Below are positions 34,142-45,430 of a DNA stretch of 64,000 nt, in pieces. The first letter of the stretch is position 1, and the number at the start of each line of letters is the position of its first letter. This stretch comes from Avena insularis (Eukaryota; Streptophyta; Magnoliopsida; Poales; Poaceae), in contig CM042694.1 in assembly GCA_023614405.1 (NCBI GenBank), forward strand, positions 480,783,392 through 480,847,391, read 5' to 3'. Made by a program: the position numbers and the translations under genes. The notes under the pieces are model-generated. The model saw only the letters and a list, made by a program, of their open reading frames with translations. It had not been told where the DNA came from and ran no database searches.

Positions 34142-35497
34142 TGATGAGTGCATATTTGCATCATGTTTTATATTAATATTTTGCGTTGTAGATGTAGGAT
34201 CTTGGTATTTTACGGTGCTCGCGCGCACATTTTACGTCTGTTTTCACCAGGATCAGGACAAATGATAGATACAATGGACACAATTCTTGGAGCAGTGATA
34301 GTAGGGAGAAAAGGAGTCAAAAACAACATAAATTGCTGAATTGGGAAATATCAATAATACCAGCAGAAAACCCGAAGTGATCAAGGCACACAGACGGTTT
34401 AACAACTAACTATACGACATGAATAATTTTTTTGGCTATATAGTTCCTGCCGTATAGTTGGCACCGCCACCGCCTCCTAAAATAGTTTCACCCCATGCAA
34501 CTGGATCGGAGAGACGACATGCAGAACACCCAGAAATCGCCAAAACCTCACCTCCGTAAGGCATCTAGAGGGGGAATTTTTCCAAGGGATGCATCTTCAC
34601 CCTACGCAGATCTGGGAGGCCAAGGCATCGATCTCCATCTTCATCAACCGCTACACCACCATCATCTCCATCCATCCCATCTTCACCCCATCTAGATCTT
34701 GTTGTAATTTCCATACTCATTGTGGATTTATATAAGAACTATTCATTCACGATTGTTTCCATTACCATTGCCATGATGTTGATTGCCTCCATGTCTAAGT
34801 AGACCTCTAGTTCTTGGGGAGATGGAGAAACCCTAGCATATGATTGAGATGAGATAGATATTATTATGTTATACATCATTATGTGTATGTGTGAATTGTC
34901 TTCATCTTGATGTTGGGAGTTGTGAACCTCCTTAATATTTTCCTCTTATGGGGACTCGATGAAGGGGATTACTTGTTGGTAGACGGAGGGATGATAGCGC
35001 TTACTGTGACTATAAAGCTGTTGTCATTCTTTACGTACTAACTCAGGGAATCAAGGAGAACTCATTAAGCCATTTCCATGCCACGGGAGAAATCCCTTAA
35101 TAGCGGGATAATACGATTGATGTCGTTTATTCGTCAGTTGTGGTTATGAAGGATGATGTGAGCAGTGGTTGCTGCCTATTTGTCCATATATGGAGCTCCT
35201 CCCACATACATACATATTATGAGAATATTTGTTATAATAATCTTGATTGCATAGTCTAAATTTCTAGCGGTGTATCCACCACTCCCTGAGAATGCCTTTT
35301 CCCTATTGTAATTCCAAGTTCTTTTACACACGCGATTCTTACTTTCTGAATTAAGTTTTACTTTACTTTAAATTGCCTCGTTCAACCAAAAACCCAAAAA
35401 CAACTCTACTTTTCTTGCATCTTAAATTTATTCCATGTGGGATCGATATCTTTATTTCGAAACTAGCTACAAACGATCTGTGCACTTGCAGTCATCA
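34142..35497 (+). repeat. 3' LTR of element E
   Basis: It begins TGATGAGTGCATATTTGC and ends GCAGTCATCA, followed by GGGAC. It keeps a block of about 130 bp missing from the 5' LTR. The hairpin module at 34396-34467 is more decayed on its left arm (TAACTATACGACATG). Confidence 0.9.
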
Positions 35498-35865
35498 GGG
35501 ACCTAGCAGCAGGACTAAATGGTAGATAGATCGAGCAACATTTTCGAGTTAAAATCAGGGAGGCAATAGCAAAGGAAAAAATTCCATCATGCACATGTTT
35601 CTTCTAATGAGTGAATGACATGTGGGACCCAACAGCCTGATTAAACAGCAGATGCATCAGGAACGCTATAAAGTTTGGAACATGGTAGCACGAGCTAAGG
35701 AAAAATTTCCATCATACACATGATTCTTCTAATGAGAGGCTGACATGTGGGACCCAGCAGCCCGACTAAACGTAAAATGCATCGAGGAACATTATGAAGT
35801 TGAAATCAGGGAGGTGCGATCGAAAAGTATGGTCCGCTAGAGACACTGATGTCCGGGACTCACAT
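35498..35865 (+). repeat. 125-bp tandem array, right block
   Basis: After the GGGAC duplication the monomers continue in register: anchor words TGACATGTGGGACCC at 35616 and 35741, 126 and 125 bp after the preceding ones once element E is removed. A diverged last anchor (CTGATGTCCGGGACTC) is at about 35846. In all about eight to nine monomers are present on both sides of E. Confidence 0.85.
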
Positions 35866-36101
35866 GCCTCAAAAGACTTCGGCGAGTCAACATCGCGCAA
35901 GAAACAAAAAATCTTGCTTCTACCACGCGCCGGCTGAGCTTCCTCCATGTTTTTAGAGGTTTCGTCATAGTAGAGAGCCGAGAAACCGTAAAAAAAGTTT
36001 TGCATCAGCCACGATCGAGCTGAGAAATTCGTTGCGGAAGACGCGCCTTCTATGATGACCGACGGGGCAAGTCATTGCGGATGGACACTTGTCTTGTAGT
36101 G
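35866..36101 (-). mobile_element. Terminus of a CACTA-type DNA transposon
   Basis: The sequence ends GGACACTTGTCTTGTAGTG; its complement CACTACAAGACAAGTGTCC has the CACTACAAGA start common to plant CACTA elements. The 125-bp array directly inside it fits the subterminal repeats of such elements. Immediately outside is LTR C, which is truncated at exactly this base, so the transposon appears to sit inside LTR C. The opposite end is not recognisable in the window and may lie left of element A. Confidence 0.5.
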
Positions 36102-37227
36102 TATAGTTTACTTTTAGAACATTGTTTGTTGTAATGGATGGATATAGGCCAAGGTTGAAGATTCACCTACAGCTGCACATCATATGGGATAAAGATAGTA
36201 ATATGCATCTTCATGTGTAATGATTTAGCAAAGATAAAATTTGTGGACAACACATCCTAATATACTAGAGTCAATGCGAGTCACATTCATGGCAATAGTA
36301 TTTTGATCCAACCGTTATACCACGAAATACCGCGCTACAACAATTATTAAGTGAAAACACGGATCAAAGCCCTAAGAAGTGATGTTGTTGCTGTTCCCAA
36401 ATGGATCGCTAAGCGAAGACCACACTCCACTTTCTATCACTGGGTTTCCTACGAGATCGCCGCTAACCAAGCATCTCATCTCAAGCCTTTATAAATCTCT
36501 GGGATCTTGTGTACCTACAAGTCCATAGATCTAGACAAGAGACAAAGAAACAAAGATACAGATCTCTATTAAAACAATACACAATACTCCCATGAATTAG
36601 ATGCACATAATCGCTGTGAGGTATCACCCCAACCCGCAACCCATGAGGACTACTCACTCATAACAATAAGATCAATGATAGAAAACATTGTGCAAAATAA
36701 AAGATTGAAATCAAATATTCTTACAATGTTTGCCAGATCATAAGGAGATCTCAAGTATAAGCTATTGGATATAACTATGGAGAGGATTGAGCATGGAGAG
36801 GATGAACTATGGTGGTGGATCTCATTTGGTGGTGGTGTGATGCAATCTAAGAAATACGGCCCAATGTGTAGGGGCTGGGAGGTCAAAATATATAGGTGCC
36901 TTCACGAAAGTTGCAGAGTTTGATTTGACGGAGCCACTGCCACATGCTACGGGCAGACCTTGCACGTACCGATGGTTGTTAAACCCTCTAGACGATGGGT
37001 TTCGACCCAGGCTTGCTTGTGCATATAGTCATCCTCATAATCTTCATTACGAGCTCCTGATTTCACCTTAAAAGTGTGATTTCCTGCACAACACAATTTA
37101 AAACAAAGGATTGCGCATCTTTGCAATAATTAGTCATTAGTAGCAAGGCTAGAGAGATTCTTGGTAATTTGTTTGACTAAAAATGTGATTTAAAAATAGA
37201 GAAAGGTGGCTATTTTCACAAGCATCA
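36102..37227 (-). repeat. 3' LTR of element C, truncated
   Basis: It matches 53158-54257. The first 150 bp or so of the partner LTR (53000-53157) are missing here, replaced by the CACTA end. It ends AGCATCA, followed by the polypurine tract. It contains a decayed hairpin at 36946-36985 (CTACGGGCAG facing GTACC, followed by GGTTGTTAAACCC). Confidence 0.85.
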
Positions 37228-37240
37228 ACTTCCCCAAAGA
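37228..37240 (-). other. Polypurine tract of element C
   Basis: The minus strand reads CTTTGGGGAAGT before the LTR start TGATGCTTGTG. It is related to the AAGCTTGGGGAAGT tracts of B and E. Confidence 0.7.
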
Positions 37241-38879
37241 TCAAACCTCGATCATCCTCGAGAAAGAAAACAACAAAACCATAAAGAACTTAACATTTCA
37301 ATTGAAATAATTAGAAGATGAATCCACTTATGGTTGGTAGTCATATGTATCCAGCACTTCTTCCGTTTGAAAAGCTCATCAAAGTTAAAGAGGTGCCAAG
37401 AATACTATACAAGATTTGATAACTCAAAACAATCAAAATAGAGTTTAATATGAGTATAAACAACTAGATGTGTAACAATTATTCCAATTCCTCTAGTTAA
37501 CACTTAGCTTGCCAAGGAACACTTGAATACTCCATAATAGCAAATTTAAGTAAGAGAGATCATGTCCTAAGTAGCATAATAGTGAAGTGTCTCATTGACG
37601 CCCACATCAATAAATCAAGACTATCAAAACACTACTATTCTAATCATTGTCTTTCAGAAAATTCATAGAGTAGTAACGGGACCATGCCAAAGACTCTTTT
37701 GTGTGGATCTTCATTTCTCAAAGATAATTATCAACAAGGATCATTCAGTGATTCTTTTAGCAATGGTTTGCACAACCTTTCAAGAGTACCAATACTTTTG
37801 CCCAATACGATAACAGGTGCTACCCATGTCGTCAACTCATGGCCGAAATCAGGGGTTGTACCATTGGTCGTTCATAGGCCAGCGGAGTTGTTGGCATCCA
37901 AAGGTGTTCACCAAAAATATTTAAACTTTAAGGAGTATCACATTTTGATCCACAAGGTTTAGCTTTGGCATGAATCACAATTACCACTAGACTCCATTTC
38001 AATCAAACAACTCCTTACAAGAGTGGCATCAAGTCTATCAAAATATCTACACGGTTAAGTATCTTCAAAGTTAAACTCTTAAGACAATCACTCATCAAAC
38101 AAGTCATAAATTGGAGATTTTTTCTTGTTGTACTTGTTTGGAAATATTATCTCAAAGTCAAGACGCAGTTAACTACAAGAACTAGAGCAAAAGCTTCCAC
38201 AACTAATTACTCATACAAATAAAAAGCTTTACTCTAACTATTTTGAATTACTCCCACTAGCATTTCATCTTAACAAATCAACTAACTAGGACAAACATTT
38301 CAAACTTCCAAAGTGGGACACATAGGACATACCTCTCATGAGTGACTTCATAATTCACTTCCTTATGGCGATGTGTTCCTTGAAAGCTCAAATCAAATCA
38401 CTTCCATAATAATATTGAACCAAAGAGGAAATAGGCAAATCCACTTTCACGAAAAAGGATAAAAGGATTTTTTTGTATTTTTGAGGATGGGGATTAAAGA
38501 ATACAAAAATCTTGCGACCAAGAAACAAACTAAGAAAAGAAAAGCAAACAAATGAAAAGCAAAAGAAAATGAATATGAAAGGCAAAAGAAAAAGTGAAGT
38601 GTTTCAAAGCTGACATGGAGCTAGAGTACAACATCAATATTACACAAATATAAATGTTGGCGGACACATCCCCAAGATCTGGCTTTTGCAATCCCTTTGG
38701 TTACTCATTGTGGTGGTGGTGGTAGAATATCTCCCAAGTTCCATTGGCTGCTCCAATTGGTGAACTGGGTTGAGAGGTTGGCGGTAGCAACTCGAAGGTT
38801 GATGGAGAGGTTGCTCATATTTTGAATGCTCCCTTCGTGAAAATAGATGTCTTCATAGGTGGTTTAGTAGTTTAGTGGC
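37241..38879 (-). other. 3' non-coding region of element C
   Basis: Sequence between the polypurine tract and the env-position ORF. An A/G-rich stretch at 38500-38600 resembles 3050-3110 of element A. I find no coding motif. Confidence 0.45.
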
Positions 38880-39956
38880 TGCTGATCTTGTTCGGGTCCT
38901 TCTTGTTCTACTTCTTCATCTTCTCCTTCCTCACACACGGGTTCTTATTGTTGAGGTAGATTTTCTTCAACATGTGCGTCAAAACACAAATGTCAGTCCT
39001 TGATAGAGAACGAACTATTAGGCAAAGGATCTAGGATCAAGTGATCGTCTCCAGGTATATCAAGAAAGTATCTACCATTTTATTTAGAAACCATGCCACA
39101 AGTGTAAAGAGTAGCGAAATCGAGACGGCGGGCACCTTCCAACGGTTCGATATTAGCAAGCTTGACGTAAAGTGCACCAGCAAAAATGGTGACAACTCCT
39201 CCTCCACATATGGAGCCACAATATTAAAGATCTTTATGATTAAGATAAAACACGATTAAGATAAAACATGAGTAGGGTGCCCAAATTTGGCGTCAAGTTA
39301 CAATTTGGAATAGCAGCTTTTGCAATGATTATCATGTTCTCTTCATTAAATCTAGTAAACTCACCACGTGCCTACAAGGTGTTAGCAATAACATAGAACA
39401 AATATCAAACATTAGGATGATCAATTTGATTTCCCTTGGGTGTGTTTCTATGGATTTTCATATAATTAAAGTACTCCAATGGTGTGTGGTTAAGAACAAA
39501 ATTGGTGGTGCGTACGTTGGTGTTATTGTTGGCAAACCCAAAATGATGAGCCCATTGGTTGAGTGTCAGGGTGTACCCACGGTTCATAAGGCGGGAATTG
39601 ATGCTATAAATTCTTGGGCTATGCTCCTCGGAGAAGTAGTACTGACCCACTATATGCGTCAAGGTACTAAGAAACTCAAGCGTCAAGCAGTGATATGTGG
39701 CGGCATCCTAAAAGACAAAGTGATACAAACTAACATTGTTGCAAAGTAAATCAAAATCATGATGAATACCTATCTTGTTAAGGATATAAGGACACGCCCA
39801 CTTGGTGGAATTGACTTCTCGGTTCTTGAGACGGTTGAAACGAGTGAGCTAAAACTCCTTGGTGAACTCGATGCTAAATGACTCGAGTGTTAGCACATCA
39901 ACAGGTGGTGCATCATGTTCCACAGCCATTGCACGTGTTCGGCTCCTTGTGTTCAT
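38880..39956 (-). pseudogene. Env-position third ORF of element C, broken
   Basis: On the minus strand an ATG at 39956 opens a frame beginning MNTRSRTRAMAVEHDAPP that stops after 35 codons. The same frame continues with a long open part (39686-39405) containing the motif NQWAHHFGF. Another frame then reads YVKLANIEPLEGARRLDF at about 39105-39180, and an acidic Glu-rich tail follows. The order and wording resemble the plant-retrotransposon ORF found downstream of pol in Athila-type elements. At least three stops or frame changes break it. It is unlike the third ORFs of E and B as far as I can see. Confidence 0.5.
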
Positions 39957-40295
39957 CTAAAAATAAAGTAAAAGCTAATTAAAAATTTGATCCAATAGAA
40001 ACATAGCAAGAAAAACCCTCGACACTTCTTACAAAAGAAACTCCTCTAAAAATAAAACTAAGAATGCTCATAATCAAGGTTAGCTCAAGAACATGACCTA
40101 AGTCTAGATTGATAATGGTGAAAGATTGAGCAAGGTTTTGATGCAAATAAACTAGGGATCAGAGGAGAAACATACCTTAGATCGATTGGGTGTGAGTAAT
40201 TAAAGAAAGAACAAGCAGATTTGAAGATCCAATGGAGATAGTGTGGAGTTTGGAGGAAAAAGAAAGAGGGCTTTGTGATTTTAGGTTTACCACTT

Positions 40296-40560
40296 CCTGG
40301 GGTTCGCGACGCGTAGTTGGTACGGGAGGGTGGTACGGCCGGAGCCCGCCCATACCGTGTGTATTATGTTGGGGTCGATGGATCATTCAGGCGATGCACT
40401 TGGTACGGGTGTGTGGTACGGTCGCCCGCGCCCGTACTACAGTTTGTTAAAGGCCTAGATCATTTGCTTCAAACTTGATGTTTTGCTTGGGGTACGGTAT
40501 GGGAGGACAGTACGGTGGCCTTTGGTTGTACGGATGGTCGTTAAAATCTCTGTATCCTGT
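40296..40560 (-). repeat. GGTACGG-type hairpin cluster of element C
   Basis: Three inverted-repeat segments stand here: GGTACGGGAGGGTGGTACGG with a CCCGCCCATACC partner (40318-40362), GGTACGGGTGTGTGGTACGG with CGCCCGCGCCCGTAC (40401-40438), and GGTACGGTATGGGAGG with GTACGGATGGTCGTTAAA (40490-40545). A fourth lies beyond the CACTA miniature at 42018-42065 (GGACGGTACGGCCGGG, then GTACTACTGGTCGTTGAGC). They share the (C)AACGACC flank of the E and B modules but use GTACGG in the arms. Confidence 0.65.
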
Positions 40561-40605
40561 GAAAAAAATCAAAGGTTGCATCCTTTTGTGTCGATATGTG
40601 GTATA

Positions 40606-42014
40606 CACTACTAGGAAAATGTACATCCATGGCGCATCAAAAATGGACATCCGTAGCGCACTGCTAGTGCGCCACGAGTCGCATGCTACAACTAAAATTT
40701 ACCCGTAGCGCACTACCTGGTGCGTTATGCCTAAAAAGTTACCCGTGGCGCACCAGCCAGTGCGCCATTGGAAGGGGTCCAGGTGCGCCATGGCTATGTT
40801 TTTCGAAAAACAAAAAAAAATGCAAAAAACACCCTCGTTTTGAATTTCAAAAGAAATCGGGTCCCCGCTGTCTTGTTGCCTCGCCGGAGCATGGTGGTCA
40901 TGGAGCGGCCATAACCTACCACTGATGGAGGTGTGGCAGGCCATGGCCACGCTAGTTCTCGAGCGGGAGGTGTCGGGCCGAGGAGGAGGTGGTGGCCGGA
41001 GGAGGAGGGGGATGAGGAGATGTCAGCCGTAGGAGAAGGTGTCGGCGGCGGTTGGAGGAGGAGAAGGAGGTGGTGGCGGCAGCCATAGGAGCGGCAGCAG
41101 CTGAAGGAGGAGGTGGTGGTGGTGGCCGGAGGAGCGTCGTTGTCATTGCAAGGAGGAGGAGGAGGCTAGAGAGAAAGGACCCGGAGAAGAAGGAGAAGAG
41201 GAGGAGAGGAGGAGAAGGGGAAGAAGGAGAAGGAAAAGGGAGGAGAATGAGAGAAGGAGATGAATGGGAGGAAAAAAGTGAGGGGTAGGTGGCCGGGGTG
41301 GTGATTCGAATTTTTAATCCCGCCCAACTTACTCATAACGCACTACATGGTGGTGCGCTACAGGTAAGTGGCCTCTATTTTTTCTACAGAAAAAACGATC
41401 TTTTGACCATAACTTTTTATTCTTTTCGAATTTTTAAAATCTAAAAATTCGCTAAATGACCAAAGGTCATTGCGAGCGGATGCGAATTTTTGTTCTCATC
41501 ATTTTGGTATATTAAACATTTTTTCGACTTTGTATGCAAACGTTATGGCCGTTTTATCATGGCATGTCCTTTTTTTGCAGAAAAAGTCGAAATGTTTGGT
41601 TGTTAATTTTCCTACAAACTAGACCATATTATCTACGTATATGTCAAAGGATTTTTAAATTTGAAATGTTTTTCATTTTCTTTTATTTTTTGCAAGGTTA
41701 AAAAGGCGATCCGGGGGTGGAGTTGGGGAAAATAGGCAACATACTTACCTATAGGGCACCACATGCGGTGCCCTACGGGTATGTTTTATACCTGTGGCGT
41801 ACCACTATATGGTGCCTTACGGGTAAGTGGCATACGTCCACCTCTGCCCTGGCCCACACGTAGCCGTGGCGCACCACCGCCATGTATGCCACGGTTATGC
41901 CAGTTAGCCGTAGGGCACTTGTTGGCAGTGCGCCACGCCTATTTTACCCGTGGGGCATCGTTGGCACGTGCACCACGGATGTGTGGATTACCTATAGCCG
42001 TTTTCCTAGTAGTG
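40606..42014. mobile_element. 1.4-kb non-autonomous CACTA element
   Basis: It begins CACTACTAGGAAAATG and ends CGTTTTCCTAGTAGTG, a perfect 14-bp terminal inverted repeat, flanked by ATA on both sides (40603-40605 and 42015-42017). Subterminal repeats around ACCCGTAGCGCACTACCTGG and GTGCGCCACGG recur at both ends. The centre (40930-41290) is GGA-rich simple sequence that yields long but meaningless frames. There is no transposase. It inserted into the hairpin region of element C. Confidence 0.88.
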
Positions 42015-42309
42015 ATAGGTGGACGGTACGGCCGGGTCCTGTCGTACTACTGGTCGTTGAGCGCCTAGTAAGCTTCAAAAACTTGAGAATTCAGTTAGAA
42101 ACCTCATACGCCTTTGCACATCGAAATAACACAAGAATAACAACAAATAAACTTTATAAAAGTGTAGTATCTTTTGGCCATGTGTTAGTGGATATCATAG
42201 AGTGAGGATTACCTTAATTTATTCTCCTCTCTTCAAAGGACCTTCTTGAACACTCTTTATTAAAAACAGAACAAACAAAACTAACACAAGAAAAAAAGTT
42301 ATTTCACAT

Positions 42310-42321
42310 GGGTTGCCTCCC
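42310..42321 (-). other. Conserved post-pol box in element C
   Basis: The minus strand reads GGGAGGCAACCC within GCGCTCCATGGGAGGCAA, the same as in E at 31675. It lies about 100 bp after the protease, although in E a complete RT-integrase block separates protease and box. Confidence 0.6.
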
Positions 42322-42419
42322 ATGGAGCGCTTCTAGTTCAGGTCAATTAGCTTGAACAAGATGGTGATTATTTAAGCTTTGCGAGGGCAACTCCTACTCC
42401 AAAACAATTAGCCTTGAAA

Positions 42420-42888
42420 GTGATTACACCATCATCATTAGGCCTAGCCTTCTTCTTCCTAGGGAAGTGGACTATAAAGGATCTCTAGACGGTAGTCCTA
42501 TTCTCACATTCCCTTCATGTAAATTAATCTAAACTTTAATGGTTCTTAGGAATGGCCTACCCAAAATTATAGGTGCTATGGGATCTTCAGGCATATCTAC
42601 TATAACTAGATCAATAAGAGTAGGACATCCTTTAATTTCAACAACTATGTTTTATTTTATACCAATAACTTGTTTATAAGTAGAATCGACAATATGGAGT
42701 CTCATTTCAGTAATTGTGAATGGCCCTATGTTCATTTTATCAAATAGAGTCTTAGAAATTGTTGAAACACTTGCACCAAGATCAGAAAGAGCATCTATTT
42801 CATTGATTCCTATTTTAATTTTAATAGTGGGCTCAAAAATATCATCTAACTTAGCTAGAAGTTTATCAATTAGCTTTTTATATTCCAT
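42420..42888 (-). pseudogene. Aspartic protease of element C
   Basis: The minus-strand frame from 42888 keeps the catalytic DLGASVSTISKTLFD, with the aspartate intact. The C-terminal GRPFLRT motif lies at 42541-42560 in a shifted frame after the frame ends at 42652. It continues from gag, but the frames differ, so at least two shifts are needed. No RT follows. Confidence 0.7.
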
Positions 42889-42986
42889 CTCTATTTCACG
42901 AACTTTAGATGCAACTTATTTTATAAATTGTTGGTATGTAGCATTGTTACCATGTTCTATACCCAGATTCTTTACGGTGATCATCT

Positions 42987-43997
42987 TTAGTAGATATTCC
43001 ACGGTATAATATGGCGATGCGCATTGCTATAATCTAGATCTTTAGGCTTCTCATCTTTATTTTCTGCCCTCACCATCTTGATGTCTTCTACCGGGTTTGG
43101 CTTGTGCTTTCCAGCAAATTTTGCAAGTATGAGAGCTTGACTCTTAGCTACCTTGCCCAATTGTGCCTCCACGGTCTTGGTTCTTTCCTCTAGAGCCTGC
43201 ACATCATTTCTAATTGCAATGTCCTGGTTAGATGATTCTACAATATTATTTTCATGGTTCTCCATGAGTTTAATAAGCAAATTATTTTGCTTGATTCGAG
43301 CTTGCATAAAAGTTCTAACAGAATTCTCTAAAGGGAGATTGTCATGATTCGCTTCACTATGATTATCAAAATTATTATTATGTGGAGCACCTATAGGATT
43401 AGAATATTGTTTTTGAAAATTTGATCCAAAGTTTTTACTCCTCCAAGCAGGATTATAAGGATTACGAGCTATAAAATTTACTTCATTAGCATTGGTAGTG
43501 TTAGCATTACTTTGGGTATCTTCCTTACACGTCACCCTTTTTGTAGTAAGCTCTTCATTATGTTCCTCGGTAATTGAATTCACCCTTTTTGAGGATCTCT
43601 CTACATGACATTAGGCATGGTTTTTTTGCATATCATCAAGTAGTTGTTTTGAAAAATTCACTTGCTTCCCCATGATGGTTCCTCCGGCTGTGGTATCTAG
43701 CATAGACTTAGACATTGGGTTAAGACCATTATAAAATAAATGTAGTATAAGCCATTCTTCCATCCTATGACTAGGACAGTTCATTACGGATTCTTTCATT
43801 CTCTCCCAATAAAGCGCTAGTGGCTCGCGGTCTTCTTGTCTAAAGCTGGCAATGTTGGATCTTAGATGCATAGTCTTAGCTAGAGGGAAATTTTAGTCAT
43901 AAAAATATTAGTGCATTCCTCCCAAGTTTTAATTGTGCATTTAGGCAAAGCTAGCAACCAGTCCTTAGCCTTTCCTCTTAAAGAGGAAGGAAATAAA
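42987..43997 (-). pseudogene. gag of element C, N-terminus missing
   Basis: From right to left: a gag core fragment next to element B (43997-43880) with a GKAKDWLLALP motif, then 43871-43611 with LALYWERMKESVMNCPSH and FYNGLNPMSKSMLDTTAGG, then 42987-43583, an Asn-rich region followed by a helical segment with LEERTKTVEAQLGKVA. A stop lies between the last two, which share a frame. The first part of gag and the leader are gone; only 23 bp separate element B from the primer site of C at 52972. Confidence 0.75.
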
Positions 43998-45416
43998 TGC
44001 AAGTGCACAGATCATTTGTAGCTAGTTTCGAAATAAAGATATCAATGCCACAGGGAGCAGGAGTCTAAAGTCTAATAACTCTTGAAATAAATATTATGAT
44101 AGAAATGCTAGATAAAGTTCTAAGTGACAAGATAAAATGCAAGTATTGTGTAAAAGGTGTTTTTGCGTTTTGGGTATAAGAGCAATAAAGTAAAGTAAAA
44201 CACTGAGTACAGAAAGTAAGTATTGCATATGTAAGAGAGATTGGAACTTCAGTAGGGAAAAGGTGTTCTCAGGGAGTAGAGGATACACCACTAGTATTGT
44301 AAAGATCTAAGATAAAGATTATCATCATGAACATTTTCAACTATGTATGTGTGGGAGGAACTCCGTATTTGTACGAATAGGCAACAACCGCTGCTCACAT
44401 CATCCTCATAACCACAGCAGTCAGCAATCGACATTAATCGAATTACTGCCCTATTAAGGGACATAATTTCATAGGACGTATCCCGTGGCATGGATAGTGA
44501 TCCGTGAGTTTCCTTGGTTTTCCAAGTTGATATGTAAGGGGTGCCAATAGCTTTATAGTCACTGTAAGTGCTAACACGCCTCCGTCTACCAACAAGTAGT
44601 TTCCTCCATCAAGTCCTCACAAGTGGCAACTATTGAGAGGTCGACTTCTCTCAACATCAAGATGTAGAAAATCTAACACATGGTCACAACGATGAATATC
44701 ATGATAGATTTTATCTTATTTCAATCTCATACAAGGGTTTCTCCATCTCCCCAAGAACTAATGATCTACTTAGACATGGAGGCAATCAACATCATGGGAA
44801 TGGTAATGGAAACAATCATAGATGAATAGTACTTGTATAAATCAAGAATGAGTATAGGAATTACAACAATATCTAGACAAGATGTAGAAGGGATGGATGG
44901 CGATGGTGGTGATGCAGCGGTGGATGATCAAGATCGATGTCTTAGCCTCCCGGATCTGCGTAGGGCGCAGATGGATCCCTTGTGGATGAATTCCCCCTCC
45001 AGATGCCTTCCGGAGGTGAGGTTTCTGTGATTTCTGGGTGTTTTGTATGCTGTCTCCTCAAACAAATTGCACGGGGTGAAACTATTTGACGAGGCGGAGG
45101 CGGCACCAACTATACGGCTGGAGCTATACGACCGGAAAAATTGCTCTGCCCGTATAGTTGGTCGTTGAGCTCTCTGCCTCCCTTGTTCGCTTCTGGTTTT
45201 ATTCTGGTATTATTAATATTTCCCAAATAATCGATTTACATTGTTTTTTACTCCTTTTCTCCATAGTAAAACTGCTCCAAGAATTGTATCCATCATCTGT
45301 CCTGATCCTGGTGAAAATAGACATAAAATGTGTGTGTGAAGGCTGTAAAATACCAAGATCCTACATCTACAATGCAAAATAATAATATAAAACATGATGC
45401 AAATATGCACTCATCA
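43998..45416 (-). repeat. 3' LTR of element B
   Basis: It matches 51530-52948. The expected first bases TGATGAC are missing at the left. A hairpin module is at 45107-45169: CCAACTATACGG at one end and CCGTATAGTTGG at the other, a perfect 12-bp inverted repeat. Confidence 0.88.
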
Positions 45417-45430
45417 ACTTCCCCAAGCTT
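45417..45430 (-). other. Polypurine tract of element B
   Basis: The minus strand reads AAGCTTGGGGAAGT directly before the LTR. A second, internal AAGCTTGGGGAGAT lies at 46375-46388, about 950 bp upstream in the element. Confidence 0.8.

Larger units (their letters stand above)
25586..35497 (+). mobile_element. Element E: full-length decayed Athila-type LTR retrotransposon
   Basis: E is 9,912 bp with LTRs at 25586-26864 and 34142-35497, a tRNA-Asp-like primer site, gag, protease remnants, RT, RNase H, integrase, a GGGAGGCAACCC box, a hairpin array, a third ORF, a polypurine tract and GGGAC target duplications. The domain order RT-RNase H-integrase and the RT wording FCFLDGYSRYSQI place it in Ty3/Gypsy, close to Athila. 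Stops and frameshifts interrupt gag and pol, and protease and RT catalytic residues are lost, so it cannot encode its own mobility. It split a 125-bp tandem array. Confidence 0.92.

Noticed and set aside
39405..39749. 110-codon plus-strand frame at 39417-39749
   Set aside because: Overlaps the minus-strand env-position ORF of C, which has the better motif support and continues in frame on both sides.
40930..41290. Open frames of 64-78 codons on both strands, rich in Glu/Arg or Pro/Ser
   Set aside because: Translation of GGA-rich simple sequence in the centre of the CACTA miniature.
45158..45382. Plus-strand frame in the B LTR, and LTR frames at 25592-25801 and 34148-34339
   Set aside because: Short chance frames within LTRs, not conserved in frame between copies.
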